Assembly (NCBI RefSeq): GCF_000379685.1
Contig: NZ_KB903255.1
Location: forward strand, 109,766-173,765
Reading direction: 5' to 3'
Length of the DNA: 64,000 bases
From: Catelliglobosispora koreensis DSM 44566
Lineage (GTDB): Bacteria > Actinomycetota > Actinomycetes > Mycobacteriales > Micromonosporaceae
Shown in pieces: positions 27,188 through 36,941 of the stretch (position 1 is the first letter of the stretch; the number at the start of each line of letters is the position of its first letter). Both the position numbers and the translations under genes were made by a program. A model generated the notes under the pieces. That model saw only the letters and a list, made by a program, of their open reading frames with translations, had not been told where the DNA came from and did no database searches.

Positions 27188-29164
27188 GTGCCGGGGGACG
27201 AGACGGGCAGAAGGCGCAGCAGGCTTGGGGACGCACGTGCCTTCACCCCACGCGGGAGAACGACGCGTGAGACCGGTGCGATCGACCGCGCGGAATTGAA
27301 GTCCGCTCCCCGGCCACCTCAACCGGTGGCCGGGGAGCGGACCCGCAGGCGGGCCGCGCACATTCCGGCACCGCGCCGCCAGCGGACCGTCGTCAAGCCG
27401 GCCCGCAATGTCGCTCCGCCCAAGATGGGCGAGCCCAAGCGGCGCCTGCGCTCAGCGACGGCTTTGTCGTTGCTGCTGTTCGCCTTCATCGGCATCCGGC
27501 TGGTTCAGATTCAGATCACCGACGCTCCGGCCTATGCCGCGGCCGGATTGCGGGACCGGCTCTCGTCGACGAGCCTGCCCGCGCCGCGAGGGTCCATTTT
27601 GGACCGTAACGGCGAAGTGCTCGCGCACAGCATCGAGGCACGGTTCATCGCCGCCGACCCGGTCATGGTGAAGGATCCGGCCGCGACCGCGGAGAAACTG
27701 TCTCCACTGCTTGGCATCCCGGTGTCCACTTTGCTGCCACCGCTGCGGAAGAAGACGCGTGACTTCGACGGCGGCCCGAACCGCTTCGAATATCTCGCGC
27801 GTGGTGTGGACATCAAGGACGCCCAGAAGATTAAGGAACTCAACCTGCCCGGGATCCGGGTCGAGCGGGACGAGCGCCGTGACTTTCCTGGCAACGATTT
27901 GGCTGCCAGCCTCATCGGCTTCACCGGCACCGACCTCAACGGGCTGGCCGGGCTGGAGTCCAACTTCGACGAGGTGCTGCGCGGCAAGGACGGGAAGGTC
28001 ATCTACGAAACGGGTGGCCCCGACGAGGCTCATAAACAACGCATCCCCGGAGGGTACGAGCTGCTGACGCCGCCGCAACCGGGACGGTCGATGAAACTGA
28101 CCATCGATCGTGACGTTCAGTTCATGACCCAGCGCATCCTGACCGACTACATGCGCAAGCAAGGCGCGAGATGGGCCGCCGCCGTGATCATGGACGCCAA
28201 GACGGGCGAAGTCGTGGCACAGGCCAGTTACCCGACGTTTTCCTCGCGACAGCCAGCGGCCTACCCGAAGGACACGTGGCGCGACGTCGCGACGTCGGTC
28301 GTGTTCGACCCGGGTTCGACGCACAAGGCGATCGTGCTTAGCGCCGCTCTGCAAGAGGGTGTGCTGAACAAGGATTCGACCGTCGAGATCGGACCGTCGA
28401 TTAAGAAGGGTCCCGAGGTCTACGAGGATTCCAAGAGCTTCCCTGAGGGAACCAGGATCACCTTGCCCGGACTGATGGCCTTCTCCTCCAACGTGGGCAC
28501 GATCAAGGTCGCCGATCAGCTTGGCGCGGCGAAGCTTTACGAGTACCAGCAGAAGTTCGGCCTCGGCGAGGCGACGGGGATCGGCCTGATGGCTGAGGCT
28601 GACGGCGTGCTTCAGCCACCGGGCAACTGGAGCAGCACGTCTTACGGCTCGATTCCGATTGGGCATGAGATCGCCGTGTCACCGCTGCAGATGACAGCCG
28701 CCTACGCCGCGATCGCCAACGACGGGATGTGGGTCCAGCCGAGCCTGGTCAAGGAGTTCATCACGGTGGACGGCAAGCAGGAGCCAGCCTCCACGCCCAA
28801 GTCGCATCGCGTGATGAGCCCGGAAAACGCCGCGAGCATGCGGGAGATCATGGAAGCGGTGATCAACGTCAAGGGGGCCACTGGTGTGACCGCCAAGCTC
28901 GACGGATACCGTGTTTGTGGTAAAACGGGCACGGGGCAACAGGTCAAGGACGGTAAGTACATTCCCGGCGAAGTGGCGTCTTTCATCGGAATGGCTCCGG
29001 CCGACCAGCCAAGATTTGTCATCGGCGTATTCGCTCACACACCTGGCGGACACGGCGGATCGGTGGCCGGACCGGCCTTCCGGGAGATGATGGGTTTCAC
29101 GCTGCGGCATTTTGCCGTTATGCCGACCAGCACCAAAGCCCCTGAGTTCGTTATTACCGCGTGA
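27188..29164 (+). CDS. ftsI: Septal class B penicillin-binding protein FtsI (PBP3)
   Basis: A 658-residue transpeptidase that crosslinks septal peptidoglycan. A basic N-terminal tail of about 90 residues leads to one membrane helix (about residues 91-108). The dimerisation domain has PAPRGSILDRNGEVLA. The transpeptidase motifs are S377-T-H-K380, S433-S-N435 and K579-T-G581. The unusually long charged N-terminus is typical of actinobacterial FtsI. The GTG has AGGGGGAG close upstream. It overlaps or abuts murE by 4 bases. Confidence 0.96.
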   Translation: MPGDETGRRRSRLGDARAFTPRGRTTRETGAIDRAELKSAPRPPQPVAGERTRRRAAHIPAPRRQRTVVKPARNVAPPKMGEPKRRLRSATALSLLLFAFIGIRLVQIQITDAPAYAAAGLRDRLSSTSLPAPRGSILDRNGEVLAHSIEARFIAADPVMVKDPAATAEKLSPLLGIPVSTLLPPLRKKTRDFDGGPNRFEYLARGVDIKDAQKIKELNLPGIRVERDERRDFPGNDLAASLIGFTGTDLNGLAGLESNFDEVLRGKDGKVIYETGGPDEAHKQRIPGGYELLTPPQPGRSMKLTIDRDVQFMTQRILTDYMRKQGARWAAAVIMDAKTGEVVAQASYPTFSSRQPAAYPKDTWRDVATSVVFDPGSTHKAIVLSAALQEGVLNKDSTVEIGPSIKKGPEVYEDSKSFPEGTRITLPGLMAFSSNVGTIKVADQLGAAKLYEYQQKFGLGEATGIGLMAEADGVLQPPGNWSSTSYGSIPIGHEIAVSPLQMTAAYAAIANDGMWVQPSLVKEFITVDGKQEPASTPKSHRVMSPENAASMREIMEAVINVKGATGVTAKLDGYRVCGKTGTGQQVKDGKYIPGEVASFIGMAPADQPRFVIGVFAHTPGGHGGSVAGPAFREMMGFTLRHFAVMPTSTKAPEFVITA

Positions 29165-30675
29165 CTGTCTTTCTCCGCGACAAGGTAAGGTCTGGCAGCG
29201 TGCCGTCCGTCGAGATGCTCCGCCCCGCCTCCGTGCAGCCCACGCGGCTCTCGGAGCTCGCGGCGCTGACTGGCGGATCAGTAACGGGTGGCGATGCCGC
29301 TGTTACCGGCGTGACTCATGCCAGCGACCAAGTGCAGCCAGGCGACCTCTATGCGGCCCTTCCTGGTACCCACCGGCACGGCGCCGAATTCGCTGAGGCG
29401 GCCGTGCGCGCGGGCGCGATAGCGGTTCTGTCCAATGTGCCCGTTGCCGTCGGCGTTCCGGTGCTGCACGTCGATGACCCACGGGCCGTGCTCGGTGACG
29501 TCGCCGACGCGGTCTACGGTTCGCCCTCCCGGCGGCTGACCCTCATCGGCATCACCGGCACCGCGGGCAAAACCTCCACGGCCTACCTGGCCGAGTCGGG
29601 GCTAAAGCGGGCTGGCCACGTCACCGGCCTGATCGGCACGGTAGAAACCCGGCTCGGGAGCACCGTCGTCGACAGTGTGCGCACGACACCGGAAGCCACC
29701 GATCTGCACGCTCTGTTCGCCTATGCGCTCGAACAGGGTGTCACCGCCATGGTCATGGAGGTTTCCAGCCACGCGCTGGCGATGGGCCGTGTCGGTGGAG
29801 TCGCGTTCGACGTGGCGGGCTGGACCAACTTCGGCGCCGATCACCTGGACTTCCACGCTGACTCTGCGGACTACTTCGCGGCCAAGGCGCGCTTGTTCGA
29901 CGGCCGCGCCGACGCGGAAATCCTGAACCTGGACGACAAGTCACTCGACGTTTTGCGCAAGCCCGCCACGATCACCTACTCGGCAAGTGGCAACAGCGAA
30001 GCGACCTGGTATGCCACCGGCATCCGTGAAGACGGCTTCGGCCAGCGCTTCACCGCTAACGGCCCCGCTGGAGCCATCGCGGCCGGGGTTCGACTGCCCG
30101 GTCAGCACAACGTGGCCAACGCCTTGCTGGCCATCGCGTGCTTGGCCGCGATCGGAGTCGACCCGCAAGCGGCAGCCGATGGCGTGGCGGCCAGCAGCGG
30201 CCCGCCCGGGCGCCTGGAACGGGTAGAGGCACCGGGCGACATCGTCGGCGTCGTCGACTATGCACATAAGACGGACGCGATCGTCGCGGCCCTCAAAGCC
30301 TTGCGGGAACTGGCCAATTCCAGCAACGGCCGCGTTATCTGCGTGCTGGGCGCGGGCGGCGACCGCGATAAGGGCAAGCGCCCGCTCATGGGAACGGCCG
30401 CCGCGCAAGGCTCAGACATCCTTATCGTGACCGACGACAACCCACGCACCGAAGACCCGGCCGAAATCCGCGCCGGTGTCCTGAGTGGAGCGCCGGGTGC
30501 GCTTGAAGTGCCGGGGCGCCGCGAGGCGATAGCCGCGGCGGTCAGGCTCGCCAAGCCTGGCGACGTGGTTGCCGTGCTGGGCAAGGGCCACGAGCGGGGT
30601 CAGGAAATCAACGGGGAGAAGCTTCCGTTCGACGACCGGGTGGAACTCGCCCGAGCCCTGGAGGCCAAAGCATGA
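29161..30675 (+). CDS. murE: UDP-MurNAc-tripeptide synthetase MurE
   Basis: A 504-residue Mur ligase that adds the third amino acid to UDP-MurNAc-dipeptide. The ATP loop is GITGTAGKTSTAYL. The specificity motif DNPR, in VTDDNPRTEDPAEI, is the signature of enzymes using meso-diaminopimelate. The GTG at 29161 overlaps the ftsI stop; a GTG at 29200 with AAGG 9 bases upstream is an equally plausible start and would drop 13 residues. It is coupled to murF by ATGA. Confidence 0.95.
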   Translation: MTVFLRDKVRSGSVPSVEMLRPASVQPTRLSELAALTGGSVTGGDAAVTGVTHASDQVQPGDLYAALPGTHRHGAEFAEAAVRAGAIAVLSNVPVAVGVPVLHVDDPRAVLGDVADAVYGSPSRRLTLIGITGTAGKTSTAYLAESGLKRAGHVTGLIGTVETRLGSTVVDSVRTTPEATDLHALFAYALEQGVTAMVMEVSSHALAMGRVGGVAFDVAGWTNFGADHLDFHADSADYFAAKARLFDGRADAEILNLDDKSLDVLRKPATITYSASGNSEATWYATGIREDGFGQRFTANGPAGAIAAGVRLPGQHNVANALLAIACLAAIGVDPQAAADGVAASSGPPGRLERVEAPGDIVGVVDYAHKTDAIVAALKALRELANSSNGRVICVLGAGGDRDKGKRPLMGTAAAQGSDILIVTDDNPRTEDPAEIRAGVLSGAPGALEVPGRREAIAAAVRLAKPGDVVAVLGKGHERGQEINGEKLPFDDRVELARALEAKA

Positions 30676-32012
30676 TCGCGTTCCGGCTGAGCGAAATCGC
30701 CTCGATCACCGGTGGTGTGCTGCACGGGCAGGACGTCACGGTGACCGGGGACGTGGAGTTCGACTCCCGCGAAATCTTGCCGGGCGGAATGTTCGTGGCT
30801 TTCGAGGGCGCCAAAGTAGACGGACACGACTTCGCTGGAAAGGCGAAGGATCTGGGTGCCGTCGCGGTTCTGGGTTCCAAGCCGGTGCCCCAGCTGCCGA
30901 CTGTCGTGGTCGGTGACCCTCGGGCGGCGATGGGACTGCTAGCCCGGGCATTGCTCGGAAGGCTCCCTGAGCTCACGGTCATCGGCATCACGGGCTCGTC
31001 CGGGAAGACGTCCACAAAGGACATGATCGGGCAGTTGCTGTCGCGGCTCGGGACGACGATCGCGCCGGCCGGGTCGTTCAACAACGAGCTCGGGCTGCCT
31101 CACACGGTTTTGCGAGCGGACGCGCGTACCAAATATCTGGTGTTGGAAATGGGGTCAAGGGGACCAGGGCACTTGACCTATCTGTGCGGGATCGCCCCAC
31201 CGAAGATCGGCGTCGTCGTCAATGTTGGCGTGGCGCACCTCGGGGAATTTGGCTCGGTGGAAGCGATCGCGAAGGCCAAGTCGGAACTGATCCAGGCACT
31301 CCCAGCGGACGGATTCGCCGTTCTCAACGGAGACGACCCGGCCGTGGCGGCTATGGCAGCCGTGTCACAAGCGCCGGTAAAGCTGGTGACCACCGGCGAA
31401 GTGGAGCTCGACAGTGCTGGACGCCCGTCGTTTGACCTAAACGGCACGCGGGTGCGGCTCGCCCTCACGGGCGTGCACCAAGCGGGAAATGCCCTGCTCG
31501 CTGCCGCTGTGGCGCAGCGGTGCGGGATGCCGCTGGCAGATCTGCCGCAGGCACTGGCCGAACTAAAACTGATTTCGGCCCGAAGGATGGATGTTTTCGA
31601 CCGTGCCGATGGTGTCACGGTCATCGACGACTCCTACAACGCGAACCCAGCCTCCACCGCCGCCGCGTTACGCGCGCTGGCGGCGGCGGGCAAGGACCGC
31701 CGGACGATCGCGGTGCTCGGCTATCACGCCGAGCTCGGCGCGGCTGAGCGGGAAGGGCATGCCGAGGTCGGTGCGCTAGCAGCGGCACTCGGCGTCGACG
31801 TGCTCATCGCGGTGGAGGAGTCAGCCGCGCCGATCCTCGACGGCGCGGCCTCGGTGCGGTCTTGGGAAGGTGAGTCGGTGCTGGTCAGCGATCAGGCGGC
31901 GGCGGTGGCAGAGGTGGCACGCCGGTTACGCCCCGGCGATGTGGTTCTGGTTAAAGGTTCCCGGTACCGGACTTGGGACGTTGCTGACTTCCTGAGGGCG
32001 CCGGCAGCATGA
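30672..32012 (+). CDS. murF: UDP-MurNAc-tripeptide:D-Ala-D-Ala ligase MurF
   Basis: A 446-residue Mur ligase that adds D-Ala-D-Ala to complete the pentapeptide precursor. The N-terminal domain has [24 protein letters not shown], the P-loop is [14 protein letters not shown], and [13 protein letters not shown] and [10 protein letters not shown] are typical of MurF. Both ends overlap neighbours by 4 bases, so it is translated with murE and mraY. Confidence 0.96.
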   Translation: MIAFRLSEIASITGGVLHGQDVTVTGDVEFDSREILPGGMFVAFEGAKVDGHDFAGKAKDLGAVAVLGSKPVPQLPTVVVGDPRAAMGLLARALLGRLPELTVIGITGSSGKTSTKDMIGQLLSRLGTTIAPAGSFNNELGLPHTVLRADARTKYLVLEMGSRGPGHLTYLCGIAPPKIGVVVNVGVAHLGEFGSVEAIAKAKSELIQALPADGFAVLNGDDPAVAAMAAVSQAPVKLVTTGEVELDSAGRPSFDLNGTRVRLALTGVHQAGNALLAAAVAQRCGMPLADLPQALAELKLISARRMDVFDRADGVTVIDDSYNANPASTAAALRALAAAGKDRRTIAVLGYHAELGAAEREGHAEVGALAAALGVDVLIAVEESAAPILDGAASVRSWEGESVLVSDQAAAVAEVARRLRPGDVVLVKGSRYRTWDVADFLRAPAA

Positions 32013-33121
32013 GAGCCGTCTTCATCGCGGTAGTCGTAGCGTTCTTCGTTTCGCTTTTCGGCACGCCCTTCGCCATCAAGATTTTCACCAGGCTTAAAGC
32101 GGCACAACCGATCCGCACCGACGCCCCGGTCGGGCCGGTGCCGCCACACCAGGGCAAGAAGGGCACCCCGACGATGGGTGGGGTGGTCTTCATCGTGGCC
32201 ACCGTCATCGCCTACGTCGTGGGTCACTTCGCGTTGCTCACGTTGCCGGACAAGCAGATCGTTCAGATCACGCCGACGATCACGGCACTGGTGCTTCTCG
32301 GGCTGTTTGTCTTCTGTGGCGCCGTTGGCTTCATCGACGACTTGCTCAAGGTGCGCCGGCGTAACAGCGGTGGCCTCAGCAAGAAGGGCAAGCTGCTCGG
32401 GCAGTTGCTTGTCGGAGCCGTGTTCGGCATCGTCGCGCTCTACTACCCGAGCACGAACCAGCAGACCGTGGGCTCGACCAAGATTTCCTTCATCAAGGAC
32501 ATCGAATGGGCCGATATCGGCAAGGTCGGCGCGGTCATCCTCTTCATCCTCATGATCATCGCGGCGAGCAACGCGGTGAACATCACCGATGGTCTCGACG
32601 GTCTCGCGACCGGAACGTCGGTGATGGTGCTGGGCGCGTTCAGCTTCATTGGCGCGTGGCAATACCAGCACTGGTGCGGTGACTGGCAATACACGGCTCC
32701 CTACTGCTACGAGGTCCGTGACCCGCTGGAGATCTCGATGATCGCCGCGGCGGCGGCCGGTGCGTGTGTCGGCTTCCTGTGGTGGAACGCTTCGCCAGCA
32801 AGGATTTTCATGGGTGACACGGGCGCCCTCGGTCTCGGTGGCCTCATCGGTGGCCTGGCGATCGCGACCCGCACCGAACTGCTCCTGCCACTGATCGGCG
32901 GACTGTTCGTTATCCTCATGGGCTCGGTGATCATCCAGATGATCTCGTACAAGACGACCGGTAAGCGGGTGTTCCGGATGTCCCCGCTACAGCACCATTT
33001 CGAGCTCGTCGGCTGGAGCGAAGTCAACATCGTGATCCGGTTCTGGATCATCGGCGGCATCTGCGTCGCCCTCGGGCTCGGCATCTTCTACTACGACTTC
33101 TTGCGCGTCATGGGGAACTAA
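32009..33121 (+). CDS. mraY: Phospho-MurNAc-pentapeptide translocase MraY
   Basis: A 370-residue integral membrane enzyme with about ten helices. It transfers phospho-MurNAc-pentapeptide to undecaprenyl phosphate to make lipid I. Signatures are TPTMGGVVF, the Asp pair in [24 protein letters not shown] and [12 protein letters not shown], with a late HHFE motif ([12 protein letters not shown]). An insert around residues 215-235 includes three Trp and two Cys, a loop length seen in actinobacterial MraY. Confidence 0.97.
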   Translation: MRAVFIAVVVAFFVSLFGTPFAIKIFTRLKAAQPIRTDAPVGPVPPHQGKKGTPTMGGVVFIVATVIAYVVGHFALLTLPDKQIVQITPTITALVLLGLFVFCGAVGFIDDLLKVRRRNSGGLSKKGKLLGQLLVGAVFGIVALYYPSTNQQTVGSTKISFIKDIEWADIGKVGAVILFILMIIAASNAVNITDGLDGLATGTSVMVLGAFSFIGAWQYQHWCGDWQYTAPYCYEVRDPLEISMIAAAAAGACVGFLWWNASPARIFMGDTGALGLGGLIGGLAIATRTELLLPLIGGLFVILMGSVIIQMISYKTTGKRVFRMSPLQHHFELVGWSEVNIVIRFWIIGGICVALGLGIFYYDFLRVMGN

Positions 33122-33126
33122 ACCTG

Positions 33127-34458
33127 ATGAAATACCTCGTTCTTGGGGCACGGGTCGCCGGGGCGGCGAGCGCACTGGCGTTGCACCGCCTCGGCCACGA
33201 AGTGATCGTGACCGACCGGCAGAGCGCCGATCCGGCACTGGAAGCCGCTGGAATCGAGGTCATCATCGGCGAGCCTGATCCGGCCATGCTGCTGTCCGGA
33301 GTGGACGAAGTCGTCGTGGCGCCCGGCATTCCACCGTCGCATCCGGTGCCTGTCGAAGCCATTGCCCGCGGGCTTGATGTCTACAGCGAACCGGAGCTGG
33401 CCTGGCGCCTGCGCGGCGAGGACGCCCCGGTTTGGCTTGCTATCACGGGGACCAACGGCAAGACGACGACCACGACCATGCTGGCGTCGATGCTCAAGGC
33501 CGCCGGTTTGCGGACCGCCGCACTTGGCAACATTGGCCTGCCACTGGTCGACGCGCAAAGCGGGTTTGACGTCATCGCCGTTGAGCTATCAAGCTTTCAG
33601 CTGCATTGGTCGTCCACACTCGCGCCGCAGGCCGGGGCCATCCTGAACTTCGCCGACGATCACCTCGACTGGCACGGGGACTTCGACAAGTACACGCTGG
33701 CCAAGACCGCTGTCTGGCGCGGCGGTGTCGCCATTGGCAACATCGACGACCCTCTGGTGGAAAAGGCCCTCGCCCAGGTGCCGGCCCACCGCAAGATTGG
33801 ATTCACCTTGGGGGTACCACCGAAGGGCTGCCTCGGGGTCGTGGAAGACCTTCTGGTCGACCGCACGGCTGACGGTGAAGCGATCGAGTTCGGTGCCGTG
33901 GAGATGGTCAAGCCGTCCGGTTTCCACAACGTCGCCAACGCGCTGGCCGCTGCCGCGCTCGCGCGCAGCGCTGGCGTCAGTCACGAGGCGATCCGCAAGG
34001 GCATCGAGGGCTACGTCCCGGAACCGCACCGGAATGCTTTTGTGGCAACGGTTAACGGTGTGTCCTATGTGGACGATAGCAAGGCGACGAACCCGCATGC
34101 CGCGCTCGCTTCACTGGCCAGCTACGAAAACATCGTCTGGGTGGCGGGCGGTCAGCTCAAGGGTGTGGACATCAGCGATCTGGTCGCCCGCATCGCTTCC
34201 CGGCTGCGCGGCGCCGTCGTTCTCGGCGCCGACCGCGCCGAAGTGATCGCCGCACTCGCCCGACACGCGGTCAGCCTCCCCGTGGTTGAGGTGTCGCGAA
34301 CCGATGATGGAGCCATGGGGGAGGTAGTGACTGCCGCTGCCGCGTTGGCCCAGCCCGGTGACACCGTGTTGCTGGCACCCGCGGCCGCGTCGCTCGACAT
34401 GTACACCAGCTATTCGCATCGCGGGGACGCGTTCGCCACGGCGGTCAGACGACTGTGA
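33127..34458 (+). CDS. murD: UDP-MurNAc-L-alanine:D-glutamate ligase MurD
   Basis: A 443-residue Mur ligase that adds D-glutamate. The N-terminal Rossmann part begins YLVLGARVAGAASALAL, a slightly diverged form of the usual GxGxSG start. The P-loop is GTNGKTTTTTML, followed by the AVELSSFQL and PHRNAFV motifs and DSKATNPHAA, which are diagnostic of MurD. The ATG lies 5 bases after mraY. It overlaps ftsW by 4 bases. Confidence 0.95.
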   Translation: MKYLVLGARVAGAASALALHRLGHEVIVTDRQSADPALEAAGIEVIIGEPDPAMLLSGVDEVVVAPGIPPSHPVPVEAIARGLDVYSEPELAWRLRGEDAPVWLAITGTNGKTTTTTMLASMLKAAGLRTAALGNIGLPLVDAQSGFDVIAVELSSFQLHWSSTLAPQAGAILNFADDHLDWHGDFDKYTLAKTAVWRGGVAIGNIDDPLVEKALAQVPAHRKIGFTLGVPPKGCLGVVEDLLVDRTADGEAIEFGAVEMVKPSGFHNVANALAAAALARSAGVSHEAIRKGIEGYVPEPHRNAFVATVNGVSYVDDSKATNPHAALASLASYENIVWVAGGQLKGVDISDLVARIASRLRGAVVLGADRAEVIAALARHAVSLPVVEVSRTDDGAMGEVVTAAAALAQPGDTVLLAPAAASLDMYTSYSHRGDAFATAVRRL

Positions 34459-35774
34459 GTGCGACAGCGGACAAGCAGCAAGGTGAACGCCGCGATCCGC
34501 TGATGTGGCTGGCGGTCCTTCGTGGACTACTCGACCGCCCTCTCGCCTCTTACTACCTGCTGCTGTCCAGCGCTGGCCTGCTGCTCGTCATCGGGCTGGC
34601 CATGGTGTTCTCGGCGACGAGTGTCGAGGCCTATATCGACGGCGGCAACGCTTATGCCACCACGATGCAGCAGGCCGCCGCCGCGTTGGTGGGCCTGGCC
34701 GCGTTCTGGGTGTGCCACCGGCTGCCCCGGCGCACGTTCCGTGCGCTCGCGCCAACGCTCGTCATCATCACGCTGATCCTTCTGCTCATCATGGACGGCC
34801 TGGCCCTCACGGACAGCAAGCAGATTGGGCCGATCCGCTCCGAGACGCTGTGGCTCTACTTTGGACCGGTTCAGCTGCAGCCGTCAGAGCTAGCGAAGTT
34901 CGCCCTGGTGCTCTGGGGAGCTGACGTCTTGACCCGCAAGGGCGACCGGATCGTGCACTGGCGCGAGCTGCTGATGCCGCTGTTCCCAGCCGTGGGCCTG
35001 CTGTTCATCCTCGTCGGGTACACCGACCTGGGCTCCATGCTGTGCCTGATCATTTTGTTCATCGGCCTCCTGTGGGCGGCCGGCGTCCCGATGCGCTTCT
35101 TCGGCGTCATGCTCGGGGTCGGCTTGCTCGGCATCGCGGCGCTCATCGTCGCCCCGGGTAAAGGCGGTTACCGCCTCGAACGGTTCGGCTCGTTCTTCCA
35201 GTCCGACGCCGAGATCATCGGCTGCAAGGGTGAAGTCACCTGTCACCAGGCCAAACAGGGCTTGCTCGCGATCGCTGACGGCGGCTGGTTCGGTGTCGGC
35301 CTCGGCAAAGGCGTCGCCAAGTGGGGCGGGCTGCCCAGCGCGCACAACGACTTCATCTTCGCGGTGATCGCTGAGGAACTCGGCGTCGTCGGATGCCTTG
35401 TGGTGCTTACGCTTTTCGCTGTGCTTGCCTACAGTGGCCTGCGCATCGCCCGTCGCGTGGGCGACCCGTTCCGCCGCATGGCCGCTTGCGCCGTGACGCT
35501 GTGGCTCGCTGGCCAAGCGCTGATCAACATCGGCGGGGTGGTCAAGGTCCTGCCGATCACCGGCCTTCCACTGCCGTTCATTTCTGACGGCGGGACCGCG
35601 CTGGTCGTGACCTTGGCGGCGGTCGGCATGCTCGCGTCCTTCGCGCGCGCCGAGCCTCAGGCGGCCGCGGCCCTGCACGCCCGGCCACCGGCGAAGTGGG
35701 TGCAGCTAGTGTGGGCACCGTTGCCACCGCTTCCCTCTCAGCGGCAGAAGGCACAGGAAGGAGCCAAGTTATGA
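34455..35774 (+). CDS. ftsW: Septal peptidoglycan glycosyltransferase FtsW
   Basis: A 439-residue SEDS protein with about ten membrane helices. It polymerises lipid II at the septum with FtsI. Family marks include VFSATS, LQPSELAKFALVLW, the Asp of GYTDLGSML, AHNDFIFAVIAEELG and LPITGLPLPFIS. The last motif continues DGG where most relatives have YGG. A cytoplasmic Pro-rich tail of about 45 residues follows the last helix. The GTG start overlaps murD; the end overlaps murG. Confidence 0.95.
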   Translation: MSATADKQQGERRDPLMWLAVLRGLLDRPLASYYLLLSSAGLLLVIGLAMVFSATSVEAYIDGGNAYATTMQQAAAALVGLAAFWVCHRLPRRTFRALAPTLVIITLILLLIMDGLALTDSKQIGPIRSETLWLYFGPVQLQPSELAKFALVLWGADVLTRKGDRIVHWRELLMPLFPAVGLLFILVGYTDLGSMLCLIILFIGLLWAAGVPMRFFGVMLGVGLLGIAALIVAPGKGGYRLERFGSFFQSDAEIIGCKGEVTCHQAKQGLLAIADGGWFGVGLGKGVAKWGGLPSAHNDFIFAVIAEELGVVGCLVVLTLFAVLAYSGLRIARRVGDPFRRMAACAVTLWLAGQALINIGGVVKVLPITGLPLPFISDGGTALVVTLAAVGMLASFARAEPQAAAALHARPPAKWVQLVWAPLPPLPSQRQKAQEGAKL

Positions 35775-36931
35775 GCGTCTCGGCGAATGGCCCGGCGGAT
35801 TGGCGGCAGGCTACTCGGGCACCGATAAGCTCTGTCGTCTTGGCTGGAGGCGGCACCGGCGGGCACATCTATCCGCTGCTCGCCTTCGCCGACTGCCTGC
35901 GCCGGCACGATCCGGGCATCCGGATCACCTGTCTGGGCACCCCGCGCGGGCTGGAGACCGATCTCATCCCGGCCGCTGGCTACGACCTGCGGCACATCCC
36001 CGCCTATCAGCTGCCCCGCTCGATCAACATGAACCTGCTGCGCACCCCTGACCGGATGCTGCGCTCCGCGCGGGCGGCTGGCGCGATCATGGACGAGGTG
36101 CAGGCCGAAGTGGTCGTGGGCTTCGGCGGCTACGTGTCGGTGCCGGCCTACCTCGCCGCCTGGCGCAAGAAGATCCCGATCGTCATCCACGAGGTGAACG
36201 TGCCGCCGGGGGTCGCGAACAAGCTCGGCATGCGCTTCACCAAGAACGTCGCGGCCGGCTTCCCGCATCAGCCCATCCAGTCGGCTGCCCTGCGCAAGGC
36301 CACCGTCGTTGGCGTCCCGTTGCGGCCAGCGATCGCCCACCTTGACCGCCACGCCTGGCGGGAACGGGCCCGGGCGCACTTCGGGCTGGAGCCACACCGG
36401 CCGACCCTGCTCGTTTTCGGGGCGTCGCAAGGTGCCCGCTCGATCAACCTCGCGATGGCCGGTTCGGCCAAAGCGCTGACCGCGGCCGGGGTCCAGGTCC
36501 TGCACGTGATCGGCGCCCGCAACGAAGACATCGATCTGCCGGTCCATCTGGACGCGCCGTATGTTCGGCTGAAGTTCATCAATGAGATGGAATTGGCTTA
36601 CGCCGCCGCCGACTTGACTTTGTGCCGTGGTGGGGCGATGACCTGCGCCGAGACCGCCGCCGTTGGCATGCCCGCGGTTTATGTCCCGCTGCCGTATGGC
36701 AACGGCGAACAGCGGCGCAATGCCCTTCCGGTCGTTGAGGCTGGTGGAGGTCTCATCGTGGATGACGCCGAGCTGACGCCACAATGGATCGAACAGCACG
36801 TGCTGCCGCTGGTCACCGACCGGGCCAGGCTGGCATCGATGAGCACCGCGGCCGCGGCCTATGGCCGTCGCGACGGTGATGAGGAACTTCGCCGGTTCGT
36901 CCTGAACGCGGTCTCACAGCAGCAGAGTTGA
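35771..36931 (+). CDS. murG: Undecaprenyldiphospho-muramoylpentapeptide GlcNAc transferase MurG
   Basis: A 386-residue GT28 enzyme that adds GlcNAc to lipid I to give lipid II at the inner membrane face. The N-terminal glycine loop is LAGGGTGGHIYPLLA. GFGGYVSVP, the second glycine loop FGASQGARSIN and the donor-site CRGGAMTCAETAAVG are clear. The ATG at 35771 overlaps the ftsW stop and has AAGGAG 8 bases upstream; the extra N-terminal residues before the glycine loop are about 25. Confidence 0.96.
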   Translation: MSVSANGPADWRQATRAPISSVVLAGGGTGGHIYPLLAFADCLRRHDPGIRITCLGTPRGLETDLIPAAGYDLRHIPAYQLPRSINMNLLRTPDRMLRSARAAGAIMDEVQAEVVVGFGGYVSVPAYLAAWRKKIPIVIHEVNVPPGVANKLGMRFTKNVAAGFPHQPIQSAALRKATVVGVPLRPAIAHLDRHAWRERARAHFGLEPHRPTLLVFGASQGARSINLAMAGSAKALTAAGVQVLHVIGARNEDIDLPVHLDAPYVRLKFINEMELAYAAADLTLCRGGAMTCAETAAVGMPAVYVPLPYGNGEQRRNALPVVEAGGGLIVDDAELTPQWIEQHVLPLVTDRARLASMSTAAAAYGRRDGDEELRRFVLNAVSQQQS

Positions 36932-36941
36932 GGAGGAAGCC

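Noticed and set aside
27452..28666. A 404-residue open frame antisense to ftsI, and similar ones antisense to murG, ftsW and ftsZ
   Set aside because: Their length comes from codon bias of the real genes. None shows a domain, signal peptide or ribosome site.
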